50,687 bases of DNA from Hyphomicrobiales bacterium (GTDB lineage Bacteria > Pseudomonadota > Alphaproteobacteria > Rhizobiales > Beijerinckiaceae): the NCBI GenBank assembly GCA_019247605.1, contig JAFBAS010000187.1, forward strand, positions 1 to 50,687, in the 5' to 3' direction. The notes beneath the pieces are model-generated. The model searched no databases and was not told the origin of the DNA. It worked only from the letters and a program-made list of their open reading frames with translations. Numbering within the stretch: position 1 is the first letter of the stretch; the number at the start of each line of letters is the position of its first letter. Shown here piece by piece: positions 1-8,782 of the stretch. A program made the position numbers and the translations under genes.

Positions 1-90
1 GTGTCGAGCGGCGGCGATCTCACGGGTCCTTACGGCCACATCCTCCAGTCGGAGCCGGACGACGCGAACCCCCATGTGACGAAAAAGTGA
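1..90 (+). CDS. C-terminal tail of a gene cut by the window edge
   Basis: Frame 1 is open from the first base and stops at 88-90. The 29 residues end in SEPDDANPHVTKK and contain GPYGHILQ. The stop overlaps the ATG of the next gene (TGATG), so the two are probably co-transcribed and translationally coupled. The next genes belong to a Tad/Cpa pilus neighbourhood, so this may be the tail of a CpaC/RcpA secretin, but the piece is too short to say. The family is an inference from context only. Confidence 0.4.
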   Translation: MSSGGDLTGPYGHILQSEPDDANPHVTKK

Positions 91-428
91 TGCGTCGGCA
101 CTTTCTCATTCTTCCGATCCTCGCGTCAGCCCTCGCGAGCTGTTCGCATGAGCTGCCGTTCGATGATCCCTTCGAGCAGAACACCATAAGAAGCCAGAGC
201 ATCACCTTGAGCGCCGGGAATGCGGAGAAGTCGAACGAAACCATTCACATCATCGATCCCTGGCCGCGCTACGTATACGACACGCACATCCCAGGAGACG
301 GCCAGAGATTGGCGGCCGCCGTCGATCGCTACAAGGATGTGACCAAGATCAAAGAAGCCGCCAAACCTATCTCGCCTCTCTACGACGTCTCGGGCGGAGC
401 CACGAGCGTGACCGGCGCCGCCCCATGA
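90..428 (+). CDS. Small lipoprotein beside Tad/Cpa pilus genes
   Basis: A 112-residue protein with an N-terminal hydrophobic stretch (residues 4-16) and a lipobox-like LASC followed by a polar mature part, so it is predicted to be exported and lipid-anchored. The mature region has the string IIDPWPRYVYDT, then GDGQRLAAAVDRY. I recall similar short proteins next to cpa genes in Bradyrhizobium-type genomes, but no function is established. Start: ATG at 90 overlaps the stop of the upstream gene; a GTG at 87 in the same frame is an alternative. Its stop overlaps an ATG at 425 (ATGA), hinting at one more coupled gene downstream. Probably a pilus-locus accessory lipoprotein; function unknown. Confidence 0.7.
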   Translation: MRRHFLILPILASALASCSHELPFDDPFEQNTIRSQSITLSAGNAEKSNETIHIIDPWPRYVYDTHIPGDGQRLAAAVDRYKDVTKIKEAAKPISPLYDVSGGATSVTGAAP

Positions 429-1009
429 TCGCGGCCGGCCGGCGCCTGCGCCATGATTGGGAGTACGAAGCGTCGGGCTCAAAAGAGCACCGTCGCCCTT
501 TCGAACGAGCCGCCCCGGAGTTGGACCAACAATTTCATTCAGCCTTCATGCCCGAAGACCGCGAAGGCCACCACCACTCGATCCAGGAGCTCACGAGCCT
601 GTTTGTGTCAGGGCTGGAAAACGCGCGCAGGCTCAACGGCAATGTCGATGCTCGAAATGTCATTGCGGCAGTAAGCGAAGGCCTCAATCGGCACGATCGC
701 GCTCAGCGAAAGTTCGATCTTGGCAATGACGATTACGTCAACGAAAGAGCGCGGGACCTGGCCCGCGTCGCGGACCTGTCCGAGACAAGGATTGGCCCGC
801 CTGCGGCGCAAAATCGACAACTCCTTCGCCTACACTCGCCGCGGGATGCAACGATGCCATGGCGCGGCGAACCTGGAGGCAAGCTATTACTGTGCACAGC
901 GATCATCAAGATCGACACACCTGACGGTCTGCTCAATGCCCGCCATCGCGTCATCGGGATGAACTTCGGTTTTGGCGAGTTCAGTTTTTTGTTGCAAATT
1001 CAATTTACG
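425..1009 (+). other. Open frame without a recognisable gene
   Basis: The frame of the following SH3 protein stays open from an ATG at 425 that overlaps the lipoprotein stop (ATGA), which would give a 356-residue protein. The translated N-terminal 195 residues show no domain, signal peptide or family resemblance that I recognise. The hydrophobic segment that should anchor the SH3 protein comes only after residue 215. I therefore treat 425-1009 as either a long non-conserved N-terminal extension or remains of a lost pilus gene. Nothing else was seen here. Confidence 0.35.
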
Positions 1010-1495
1010 ATGGGCGGTAACCGGACAGGCGCGCGGCGGGCGAGCACGGAAAAGAGCAGCAACCTCGGTTTCGGCACGGCTGCCTGCGCGCTCGTCGCGG
1101 CCGCCATCCTCCTTTGTGCCATTGCGGTCTCTCCGGAAAAACAACCGCGGCGCTTAGGGATCGCCCTCGTCGAACCCAAACACATGTTCGAGCCTCCCCA
1201 TGATCCGCACATATCCTCACCAATCTTTTTGATGTCGACTTGGCCGCGCGAGCAAAAGCCGTTCGAAGCGGAGCGTGCCCAGACCGCAATCGACGGTCTG
1301 GCGCACGTGGCAACGCGAGCGACGACCAACATCAGGAGCCAGCCGACAAATCGAGCATCCATTGTCCGCGTCGTACCGGGCCGTCTCGTTCTCACAGTGC
1401 ACGCGCGAAGCGACGATTGGATCGAGGTCGGAGGCGCGGAAGCCTGGGGCTGGGTGCCGTCCCATATGGTCGAGCCCTTCGAACTCAAAGGCTGA
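1010..1495 (+). CDS. Membrane-anchored bacterial SH3-domain protein
   Basis: With the ATG at 1010 the protein has 161 residues. Residues about 15-40 form one strongly hydrophobic segment (a run of Ala, Leu and Cys) that should be a membrane anchor or uncleaved signal. The last 60 residues have the SH3_3 pattern: ATTNIRSQPTNRASIV, then VVPGRLVLTV, then DDWIEV and WGWVPSHMV. Extracellular SH3 domains of this kind usually bind peptidoglycan or peptides in the envelope. The same frame is open back to 425, so a longer form is possible. It lies between a pilus-region lipoprotein and a TadD-like protein; a link with pilus assembly is only inferred. Confidence 0.65.
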   Translation: MGGNRTGARRASTEKSSNLGFGTAACALVAAAILLCAIAVSPEKQPRRLGIALVEPKHMFEPPHDPHISSPIFLMSTWPREQKPFEAERAQTAIDGLAHVATRATTNIRSQPTNRASIVRVVPGRLVLTVHARSDDWIEVGGAEAWGWVPSHMVEPFELKG

Positions 1496-1731
1496 AGCGA
1501 TCCCCGGCTCTCAGCGCCCGCCGTCATTCTGCGCTGTTCGACGGGTGCCGCCTTCAGCGATAAGGTAACCATGCCCTCACATTTACCGATCCGTGACCGT
1601 GGATTTACAGCTTAGAGACAATCTTTTGGATAAATCCCCAGCAGGTTCAGCATCAGGTCGCTGTCTTACGGTAGTTATCTTCGTTGTGTTCTCGCAGTGG
1701 CCGCAGGTTGTCGAATAATCGGGGATCGAGG

Positions 1732-2304
1732 TTGGCAAAGACAACCATCAAAGCGCGGGCACGAGCTTTCATCGCGGCGGGCCTGCTGCTTCCTGCTCTC
1801 GTCGGCTGCCAGACGAGCGATCTCGCCCCCCCGACGGCGGCCGGTGTCCCGGATGCATCTCTCCCCGCGACGACGCCGACAGTAGTCGACCCGGGTGACG
1901 TGAAGTATTACCCCTCGGACGAACCTCTTCATCTTGCAATCGAGCATTTCAATCGAGGAAATTACGGACTTGCCCAGCACTATTTCCAAGATGCCGTCGA
2001 GAAAGCGCCAAAAGACGTGACCGCCTGGATTGGGCTCGCTGCGAGCTACGATCGCCTCGGGCGTTTCGACCTCGCTGACAGGGCCTACCACGCGGCGATC
2101 AAACTCGAGGGCGAGACGTTCCAGATACTCAACAACGAGGGCTATTCGTACATGTTGCGCGGGGAGCTGAAAAAGGCGCGCGCCAAATTCGCGACGGCTC
2201 TCAGCCTAGAGCCCGATAATCCGGTCGTGATCAACAATCTGCACTTGCTCGACGCAAGCTCGAGATACGTTATTCGAGCACCCGACGCCCAACCGCCTCA
2301 ATAG
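1732..2304 (+). CDS. TadD-like TPR lipoprotein
   Basis: About 190 residues. An N-terminal hydrophobic stretch ends in a lipobox LVGC, so the protein should sit in the outer membrane facing the periplasm. After a Pro/Ala/Thr-rich spacer come about three tetratricopeptide units (LAIEHFNRGNYGLAQHYF, AWIGLAASYDRLGRFDLADR, and NNEGYSYMLRGELKKA), all with the usual small and aromatic positions. This is the plan of TadD, the TPR lipoprotein needed for Flp pilus biogenesis, and CpaB follows about 230 bp downstream. Start: TTG at 1732 has GGGGA about six bases upstream; the frame is also open from a TTG at 1684. No other pilus ATPase or platform gene is visible to the right. Confidence 0.7.
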   Translation: MAKTTIKARARAFIAAGLLLPALVGCQTSDLAPPTAAGVPDASLPATTPTVVDPGDVKYYPSDEPLHLAIEHFNRGNYGLAQHYFQDAVEKAPKDVTAWIGLAASYDRLGRFDLADRAYHAAIKLEGETFQILNNEGYSYMLRGELKKARAKFATALSLEPDNPVVINNLHLLDASSRYVIRAPDAQPPQ

Positions 2305-2536
2305 CTCTCCAGGTAAGGGGCGAACGGCCAAGGGTGAAGGAGCGTAACGTGGCACTCCCATCACGGTCTCACTACTCACCTCCCACACTTCCCAATTGCA
2401 ACAACGTAAACGCCGTCAGGCATTTTGCTGTGAAGTTTACAAGGCGAATTTAGGCTTTTGGTTCTTTAATGGTTCGCTCCTCGTAGCGACTTTCGCGATT
2501 AAACGCCGCGTCGGCGTGGTCATAGGGTATGGGCGA

Positions 2537-3349
2537 ATGAAACCAGGTCGCATGCCGATCATTGCTGTCGCCCTCGTTTCCGGGTTGATAGCGGCATATC
2601 TGTCGACCGGACGGGCTCCGCCGCCGCTTCCCCAACTGCCTCCCAAGCCCGAGATTGTCCCCGCGGCCGAAGTCCTCGTGGCCTCGACCGATCTGCACGT
2701 GGGCACAAAGATCACCGCCGAACACCTCAAATGGCTTCCCTGGCCCGCGGGAGGGCTCGGCAACGGCATGGTCATCAAAGACAAGGCTTCCGACGGCGAA
2801 GCGCAAATCGTCGGTTCGTTCGTCAAAGAAAACTTCGTCACCAACGAACCCATCAACAAGGACAAGCTCGTTCAATCGGATGCGGGATATCTCGCAACCA
2901 TCCTGCCTGAAGGTAAGCGGGCCCTCGCTATCAGCATCGATCAGCGAGGCTCGAACAGTGCGGGCACGCTGATCTTGCCGAACGATCACGTCGACGTCAT
3001 TCGAATCTACAAGGATGTGCGGCTGTCGAGAACACAAGGGATGGACGTTTATTCCAGCGAAACGCTGCTTCAGAACATTCGTGTCCTCGCCATTGGGCCC
3101 AACATTGAAGAGAAGAACGGAGATCGTGTCGCGGTCGGCGAAACCGCAACGCTCGAGCTCGAGCCCGACGAGGTCAACACCATCGCGCTGGCGCAGCGTT
3201 CGGGTGCGCTCACCCTGGCATTGCGCAGCGTCGCGGACATGACTGCGTCCCAATCGACACAGCGCGCCAATACGACGACGGTCACGATCGTGAGAGGGGC
3301 GACGCGCGAGGACTATCCGGTTTTTCAGACCGCACGACAGACTCAATAA
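2537..3349 (+). CDS. cpaB: Flp pilus assembly protein CpaB (RcpC)
   Basis: A 270-residue protein. A hydrophobic segment at residues 6-22 anchors it in the inner membrane with the rest in the periplasm. The SAF-type domain follows: AEVLVASTDLHVGTKITAEHLKWLPWP, then a region ending in GKRALAISIDQ, with LPNDHVDVI and a C-terminal part (VAVGETATLELEPDEVNTIALAQ) typical of RcpC/CpaB. CpaB works with the CpaC secretin in the Tad secretion channel. The frame is open from 2396, but the ATG at 2537 puts the anchor at the usual place. The usual order cpaB-cpaC-cpaD-cpaE-cpaF is broken: no pilus gene follows in the next 10 kb, so this is either the end of a rearranged cluster or a leftover. Confidence 0.85.
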   Translation: MKPGRMPIIAVALVSGLIAAYLSTGRAPPPLPQLPPKPEIVPAAEVLVASTDLHVGTKITAEHLKWLPWPAGGLGNGMVIKDKASDGEAQIVGSFVKENFVTNEPINKDKLVQSDAGYLATILPEGKRALAISIDQRGSNSAGTLILPNDHVDVIRIYKDVRLSRTQGMDVYSSETLLQNIRVLAIGPNIEEKNGDRVAVGETATLELEPDEVNTIALAQRSGALTLALRSVADMTASQSTQRANTTTVTIVRGATREDYPVFQTARQTQ

Positions 3350-3503
3350 GCGTCCGCTGGCTCACATCGAGCCGTCTGCATATTTCGCACCCGATGCATG
3401 CGAGAATCCGAGAACACCCTCGGCCTTTCACGGATGATGCGCGAAGGGCACAGTGCGGCGGAAAACGCAGATCAGACCGCGCGCACGTTTTTTTCGCGAG
3501 ACC

Positions 3504-3737
3504 TCAACTCGCGCCCAATGGGGATTCCCCTGGTACCCAAGGCCGGGCCTGCCGCTCGGCGATATCTTCGACGGTCTGCGCGAGTGCGTCGTAGGTCTCG
3601 GCGACCTTAAGAATATTTGCCCTCGCCTCGGCCCACGTGATCGATGTCGCGCGCATGCGCAACTCTTCCGCTCTCATTCGATAGTCGGCGGCCCTCAACC
3701 TGACTTCATCGAAAGTGTTTTCGGTTGCTTCGTACAT
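3504..3737 (-). CDS. Small helical protein of unknown function
   Basis: A 77-residue cytosolic protein rich in Arg, Glu and Ala (DEVRLRAADYRMRAEELRMRA), which should form one or two long helices or a short coiled coil. No signal peptide or membrane segment is present. Small proteins with the pattern YR-x-x-AEELR are very common in Bradyrhizobium-type genomes but have no assigned role. It stands alone, convergent with cpaB. Confidence 0.6.
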   Translation of the reverse strand: MYEATENTFDEVRLRAADYRMRAEELRMRATSITWAEARANILKVAETYDALAQTVEDIAERQARPWVPGESPLGAS

Positions 3738-3887
3738 TGCAGCTTCGCGAACGCCAATTGCGCTTGGTAAGTTCCTTCTTATGCAAGACCGAATGGAGCT
3801 TGGGTAGGCCAGAGGTAGATCCGGTGTATTCTCGAGAGAGCTCGCCGGACTTCGGCCGCCATACTGGGCCGCGAAGCGCCAAGTCGC

Positions 3888-4136
3888 TCACGACAGAAGC
3901 GATATGCCCTTGAAGGCCAACCAGACCAGTAAGGTCAGCCAAGCGAGGGTGACCGAGCCTGCAAAGGTGGCGATAACGACCAACATCGTTCGCGAGGAGC
4001 TGACCGGGTCCGAGGGCTCCGATACGATGGCCGAGGGTCTCGCAGTCTGCGGCTTGAGGATGTCGTTCTCGATCAGCTTCAGCCAAGCTGCGAGTTCTTC
4101 ATTGGTGATGCATCCCTCATCGATCGGGTCGTCCAT
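3888..4136 (-). CDS. Small single-pass membrane protein
   Basis: An 82-residue protein starting MDDPIDEGCITNEEL. The first half is acidic and soluble, and residues about 50-78 form one hydrophobic helix (MLVVIATFAGSVTLAWLTLL), so it should be tail-anchored in the inner membrane with the acidic part in the cytosol. The start at 4136 is chosen because AGGGGAGG lies five bases upstream; the frame continues to 4199 without support. Function unknown. A similar tail-anchored protein lies at 4764-4976. Confidence 0.65.
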   Translation of the reverse strand: MDDPIDEGCITNEELAAWLKLIENDILKPQTARPSAIVSEPSDPVSSSRTMLVVIATFAGSVTLAWLTLLVWLAFKGISLLS

Positions 4137-4305
4137 GCCGGCCTCCCCTGGAGATGGCCTTTTGTCATGGAGACAGAAATAGGTGGCTATCGTGACCACT
4201 GGCCCCTCGCGAAGTGGCTATTCCGAGGTAGCCCACACGGGAGACGAATGACGATCCTGTGAAATGGGTCTCACAAGCCGCTTATGAGAACGTGGCCCGC
4301 ATGCC

Positions 4306-4557
4306 TCAAGGAGACTGTAACGTCTTCAACCTGACGCCAGGTCCGCCGCCATTCTCGTCTACAAAGACACAGCCCGCCTGCTCGAACGCGCGGCGCAGCG
4401 CTGCCGGGTAATCGGCGCTCGGCATGCTTCCTTCCGCTTCAAAGTCCTCGATCACGACGCGCGGAACAAGGGCAAGGTCTGAGACTTGCGCCCTTGTAAG
4501 CCCGAGCAAGCCCCGAGCCGCGCGACATTGGGCAGATGTAATGGTCGGGCGAGTCAT
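4306..4557 (-). CDS. XRE-type helix-turn-helix protein
   Basis: An 83-residue DNA-binding protein. Residues about 9-60 follow the small Cro/CI-like HTH pattern common in rhizobia: QCRAARGLLGLTRAQVSDLALVPRVVIEDFEAEGSMP, followed by LRRAFEQAGCVFVDENGGGPGVRL. In this family the first half is the HTH and the tail a short beta hairpin. The start at 4557 (ATG, MTRPTITSAQ) gives the normal family length; the frame is open back to 4650. It stands alone and its target is unknown. Confidence 0.75.
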   Translation of the reverse strand: MTRPTITSAQCRAARGLLGLTRAQVSDLALVPRVVIEDFEAEGSMPSADYPAALRRAFEQAGCVFVDENGGGPGVRLKTLQSP

Positions 4558-4763
4558 TTCTCCAAGCTTTGAACTTTTTCCAAACCGCCGGTTCGGCAGG
4601 TTGTCACCGGGCGCAGTGCTGTTGCCGATCACCGAAAGGGTTCGTCCCAACTGAGCGCGGCGACGCGCAGTTTATAACAAACAAAAAAACGGCACCAAGC
4701 GCAAAGCGCAAGCCGCAGAGCCGGCGCGAACCCGGCCTGCTCGCGCCTATTGGAATACCTCGT

Positions 4764-4976
4764 TCACATTGGAGTTGCGGAGGTCGCAGCCACCAGAACG
4801 TCCAAGATTCTGGCGGGCGTGGTTGCGCTTCCGAAACGGAAGATTGCGACGAGCGTCGCCAGGATGAGAGGCACGAGGGCGATGGCGAAGGTAATCCTCA
4901 AATCGGTCCACGGATCATCGCTGGTCTCCGAAAGCGTCGTGCTCTTTGGAAGCCTCTCGGGAAATGTCCCGTGCAT
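4764..4976 (-). CDS. Small tail-anchored membrane protein
   Basis: A 70-residue protein beginning MHGTFPERLPKST, with one hydrophobic segment at about residues 26-48 (ITFAIALVPLILATLVAIF). GGGAG lies seven bases before the ATG, which fixes the start against a longer frame to 5057. No family is recognised. It resembles the 3888-4136 protein in layout only. Confidence 0.5.
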   Translation of the reverse strand: MHGTFPERLPKSTTLSETSDDPWTDLRITFAIALVPLILATLVAIFRFGSATTPARILDVLVAATSATPM

Positions 4977-5430
4977 GGAATTTCTCCCTTTTTGCCTGTC
5001 GCCCTCGCGCGGCTCCCGTAAAGACGCGGTGAGGGCGCGCCTCTGCGTACGAGGCAACGACGCTCACCGACTTTCCTCGCCCAGCTTGCCTTTGACCCGC
5101 GAGGTGGGGTCACGATACCAGGACGAAAGGGTTGAGCCTGTTCCCTTGGTGACAAGCTCAATTCGCGCGGGTCTTGTGCGCCCACCCATTCGTCTCTATG
5201 CGGACCCAAGTTCGAATGGCCAATGAGAAATCCAACGTGAAATGTTTCGGCATCGGCTGGATCCGTTGCCGGCACCTAACCTCGCAAAGCACAAAAACAG
5301 TTGGCGTGGAGGGCAAGGCGTTGGCGAGCCTCGTATCGCAAGCCGTGCGAACCCGAGCTGGCAAGCGCCGGGGCGCGCGACTTGACGCCGCCAGCCTGAA
5401 CGCAACTGCGAAAACCAGGAGTGCCTCGAG
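4977..5430 (+). other. Intergenic stretch, nothing recognised
   Basis: About 450 bp between divergent genes. Several open frames cross it on both strands, but none has a convincing ribosome site, signal peptide or family pattern. It presumably holds the promoters of the small membrane protein on the left and of the L,D-transpeptidase on the right. Confidence 0.4.
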
Positions 5431-6042
5431 ATGAACCGCCGACGATTTTTGACATCTTTCGCGGCGATGTTGACCGCGGCGCCTGACCTCGCCGCAGCGC
5501 GTGAATTCAAGCGACACGAATATTTTTTGGGACCCGTCGAGGATGGGAAGGTCACCTACCAGGCGACGAACCTGTCCGCGATACCTCCCGAGTTCCGCCG
5601 CACCCTCGTGGATTATCGGACCGACGAGGCACCAGGAACCATCGTGGTCCACACGCTTCAGCATTGGCTTCACTTCACGCTGGAGGGCGGAAAGGCCATT
5701 CGCTTCGGCTGCGCCGTCGGACGCGACGGTGCCCGCTGGGAAGGACATGCCAAGGTGGGAAGGAAAGCGGTTTGGCCGGCTTGGCACCCGACCGCCGGAA
5801 TGCGCAAGCGAAACCCGAGCCTGCCGGCGCGGATGCAAGGAGGCCCGAAAAATCCGCTGGGAGCACGGGCGCTCTACCTTTACCGCGGCGAGCAAGATAC
5901 GCTTTATCGAATCCACGGCACGAACGAACCCTGGTCGATCGGAAAGCGCGCCTCGAGCGGTTGCCTTCGCATGTTGAACGAAGACGCCATCTATTTGTAC
6001 TCCCGGGTACCGATCGGAACCCCGGTCGTGGTGTCCTTTTAG
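5431..6042 (+). CDS. L,D-transpeptidase (YkuD family), exported
   Basis: A 203-residue protein. It opens with [14 protein letters not shown] and a hydrophobic core ending near AAA, which fits a Tat-type or lipid-free export signal. The YkuD catalytic motif is complete: His162 in [10 protein letters not shown] and Cys178 in SSGCLRM. Enzymes of this family cross-link peptidoglycan stems through meso-DAP residues (3-3 links) or attach proteins to the wall, working in the periplasm with a Cys nucleophile. Rhizobiales rely heavily on such links. It is monocistronic as far as the sequence shows. Its exact substrate cannot be told from sequence. Confidence 0.9.
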   Translation: MNRRRFLTSFAAMLTAAPDLAAAREFKRHEYFLGPVEDGKVTYQATNLSAIPPEFRRTLVDYRTDEAPGTIVVHTLQHWLHFTLEGGKAIRFGCAVGRDGARWEGHAKVGRKAVWPAWHPTAGMRKRNPSLPARMQGGPKNPLGARALYLYRGEQDTLYRIHGTNEPWSIGKRASSGCLRMLNEDAIYLYSRVPIGTPVVVSF

Positions 6043-6241
6043 AGCCGAGCGGTTGCGAGACGGCCTAGGGATCGGCCCATATTCTCTTCACGTTGGAGTG
6101 AGACCACAGCGTCTCATTATCATTCGCGCTCGCTGCAAAGTACTCGGTCAGCGTTGTGTAATAACAACCATCGTTGATCTCGACATTTTCATTTGATAAT
6201 TCTTAAAATGACTACGCGATCTCGATCGAAGGGAGGTCAAT

Positions 6242-7303
6242 ATGCGTGAGCCGAACCCCGACAAATTGAACGAGCTGGCGGGAAAACTTGTCGGTGATCT
6301 CGGGGCCGCAATAGCGGGGGCGAGCATTCTGCTCGGTGACCGGCTCGGCCTTTACAAGGCGATGTCAGATGGCAACCCCGTCACGTCGGCGGAGCTCGCG
6401 AAAAAGACCAAGCTGCATGAGCGTTACGTTCGCGAATGGCTCGCCTCGCAGGCCGCCTCCGGGTACGTCGACTACGATGCGCAGAAGGATGCGTTCTCGC
6501 TCTCCGCCGAACAGGCAATGGCTTTCGCCGAGGAGGATTCCCCGATCTTCTTTGCTGGGGCTTTCGATATCGTGCAAGCGACTTATCTCGACGAGCCGAA
6601 GGTCGAAGAGGCGTTCCGCACCGGAAAGGGCGTGGGCTGGCACGACCATTCGAAGTGCCTGTTTTCGGGAACGGAGCGATTCTTCCGGCCGGGCTATAAC
6701 ACCAATCTCGTCTCGACCTGGCTTCCGGCGCTCGATGGTGTCGAAGCCAAGCTCAAAGCGGGCGCGAAAGTGGCCGATGTCGGTTGCGGACACGGCGCCT
6801 CGACCATCTTGATGGCGAAGGCCTACCCGAACTCCGAATTCTTCGGGTTCGACTATCACACTCCGTCTCTCGAGCGCGCCACAGAATTGGCGAAGGAAGC
6901 CGGTGTCTCGGATCGCGTCACCTTCGCCAAGGCCACGGCCAAGGATTTTCCGGCGAAAAGCTATGACCTCGTCGCCTTTTTCGATTGCCTGCACGACATG
7001 GGGGACCCGGTTGGCGCCGGCAAGCATGTGCGTGAGAGTTTGTCGAAGGATGGCGTTTGGATGATTGTCGAGCCTTTCGCTCACGACAAGCTGAAGGACA
7101 ATCTCAATCCAGTCGGACGCGTCTACTACAGCGCCTCAACTTTCATTTGCACGCCGGCATCCCTCTCTCAAGAGGTCGCGCTCGGGCTCGGCGCGCAAGC
7201 GGGAGAGCGCCGGCTTCGACAAGTCGCGAGCGAGGCCGGCTTCACGCGATTTCGGCGCGCCACCGAAACACCCTTCAACATGGTCCTCGAAGCGCGCCCT
7301 TGA
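6242..7303 (+). CDS. Class I SAM-dependent methyltransferase with N-terminal winged helix
   Basis: A 353-residue cytosolic protein. Residues about 15-90 look like the dimerisation/winged-helix domain seen in Rv2258c-like and O-methyltransferase-type proteins (LGLYKAMSDG, AELAKKTKLHERYVREWL). The Rossmann SAM site follows at 178-187 (ADVGCGHGAS), then FGFDYHTPSL as the acidic second strand and AFFDCLHDMGDP as motif for the later strand. The RBS GGGAGG lies five bases before the ATG. Substrate unknown; the fold suits small-molecule O- or N-methylation. No partner gene is adjacent, and about 295 bp without genes follow. Confidence 0.85.
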   Translation: MREPNPDKLNELAGKLVGDLGAAIAGASILLGDRLGLYKAMSDGNPVTSAELAKKTKLHERYVREWLASQAASGYVDYDAQKDAFSLSAEQAMAFAEEDSPIFFAGAFDIVQATYLDEPKVEEAFRTGKGVGWHDHSKCLFSGTERFFRPGYNTNLVSTWLPALDGVEAKLKAGAKVADVGCGHGASTILMAKAYPNSEFFGFDYHTPSLERATELAKEAGVSDRVTFAKATAKDFPAKSYDLVAFFDCLHDMGDPVGAGKHVRESLSKDGVWMIVEPFAHDKLKDNLNPVGRVYYSASTFICTPASLSQEVALGLGAQAGERRLRQVASEAGFTRFRRATETPFNMVLEARP

Positions 7304-7598
7304 GCTTGTCGCGGGGGCCCATTTTGGTCGGCCGGAGCCCTTGCATTGTACCTGATGCGACCATCAGGCTGAAGTCGAACATTTTCAACCACAGATACGC
7401 CTTGCGAACTACTCAGTTTCATTCGAAGGGCAGCAGGAGGCGCGGTGGGCACGCTACCTCGTCTATTGCATTGAAGTATATGGCCATAAATCTCATCAGG
7501 CAGATAAGAAGATTTCACGTTCGTTTGACACGTCAGCTGCCTAGCCGCAGTATCCAACTCCGTCCGCACGCAAGGTGCGGTCCAAAAAGGAGGGATCG

Positions 7599-7835
7599 AT
7601 GCGAATTGCTATCATCGCCGCCGGCCTTACACTTAGCTTGACTGCCGTGACCGCTGCGTCGTCTGCCACTCAATCATTTGTCGGAGCGGGAATTGCGCCG
7701 AGCGATCCAGCGAGCAAGGCTGGCGTCATTATGGCGGCCGCCTCGAGCGGAATGGCACCTGCACACCACCCTCACCACCATCACTACAAGCACCATTATC
7801 GCAGCCATATGAAGTCCGGAACCGGCAAGAGTTGA
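7599..7835 (+). CDS. Small exported His-rich protein
   Basis: A 78-residue protein with a clear cleavable signal peptide (MRIAIIAAGLTLSLTAVTAASSA) and a C-terminal cluster of about nine histidines with Tyr and Lys (HHPHHHHYKHHYR). AAGGAGGGA sits just upstream of the ATG. Such tails bind Zn, Ni or Cu in vitro, so a periplasmic metal-buffering role is possible but unproven. A second exported His-tailed protein lies at 20180-20431. The name is descriptive only. Confidence 0.7.
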   Translation: MRIAIIAAGLTLSLTAVTAASSATQSFVGAGIAPSDPASKAGVIMAAASSGMAPAHHPHHHHYKHHYRSHMKSGTGKS

Positions 7836-8173
7836 TGGCCGTACTTTTCCATAAACGTGGAGATCGGGGCGCTTTGCCCTGATCTCGCACTTTATCTGCG
7901 GGCGCTACGACCGTCCGGTGGGTCAACGGTTCGAAGCGCAAGCGCGGGGGAATGTGCGGGAGAAAAAAGAGCGCCTCGGCCGATGTGAGGGCGGGGAGCC
8001 GGCGGCCGAGGCGCAACGCAGCCATTTACGCGCACTGCACGTGAAAGCTAGCACCGCCCCACTGCGGAAGTCACGATCCAGGAGCGGAGCACCGTGCTTC
8101 GTCCGTGCAACACACGAAGGTGCACAAGACAGTGCGGCGAGACACTTGGCGATGCGAGTATCCGCGCGCCGAT
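7836..8173 (+). other. Intergenic stretch, nothing beyond the hairpin
   Basis: About 340 bp between convergent genes. Apart from the hairpin at 7861-7885 I see no gene or motif. An open frame from 7918 overlaps the neighbouring minus-strand gene and lacks coding character. Confidence 0.4.
7861..7885 (+). terminator. Hairpin after the His-rich protein gene
   Basis: AGATCGGGG pairs with CCCTGATCT around a short loop (nine pairs with one G-T). It lies 26 bases after the stop codon at 7835. There is only a weak T-rich stretch after it (ACTTTATC), so it may be a terminator or an mRNA-stabilising stem. Confidence 0.5.
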
Positions 8174-8569
8174 TTACCGATGCAAAGCGTGTTTCAATGA
8201 GCCGGAAAGCTTTTCTTCAGCCGCCTCGCATACGGCAGCGGGCGCAAGCTCGAGTAAGGAGCTCATGATGCCGTCGACCTGATCGCGGCGCGTGACAAAG
8301 GCCGATGTGTCGGCGACTTCGGTGGAAGGCTGCTCGAGCCAAGTGTTCAATGCTTTCACCTCGGCATCATCCACAACGAAATCACATTCCCCAGCTCTTC
8401 GTTTGATCGCAAGCAGGATGCCGAGGGTCTCGGCAAGCTGAAACCGCCACGCAGCGGAATCGAAGCTGCGCAGCACCGCGTTGATGTCGGCCGCGTCCGA
8501 AGGCCTTCCCCCGCCAGCGGCGCCAACAAGGCCAGCGCCCCGGGAGATATTGAGCAGATGATTGCGCAT
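8174..8569 (-). CDS. Hypothetical cytosolic protein
   Basis: A 131-residue protein beginning MRNHLLNISRGAG. The rest is largely helical and acidic (INAVLRSFDSAAWRFQLAETLGILLAIKR, then WLEQPSTEVADTSAFVTRRDQVDGIMSSLLEL). No signal peptide, membrane segment or catalytic motif is visible. The start is set at 8569 because GAGGA lies five bases upstream; the frame extends to 9121, but that part mirrors the plus-strand gene at 8783. Family not recognised. Confidence 0.55.
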   Translation of the reverse strand: MRNHLLNISRGAGLVGAAGGGRPSDAADINAVLRSFDSAAWRFQLAETLGILLAIKRRAGECDFVVDDAEVKALNTWLEQPSTEVADTSAFVTRRDQVDGIMSSLLELAPAAVCEAAEEKLSGSLKHALHR

Positions 8570-8782
8570 ATCTGTCCTCGTAAGCTGTTCGGCTCGGAGT
8601 GAGTAGTGTCGAGGAAGAATGGACCCTGCCCTAGCTTCACCCGTCGTCGCGCCGCAGCCCCGGATGGGCTTCGTCATAGGTGGGTCGGTGGACTGCGGCA
8701 TCTCGCCCGGATCATTCTTGATGCTTCCACATTGACTTGTGCAGGAGTGAAGAACAAAATGGGAACATAACAACGAGCATCG

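Noticed and set aside
5174-5434. An 86-residue open frame ending over the L,D-transpeptidase start
   Set aside because: No ribosome site and a basic, unstructured composition; it overlaps the real start by only a few bases but has nothing to support it.
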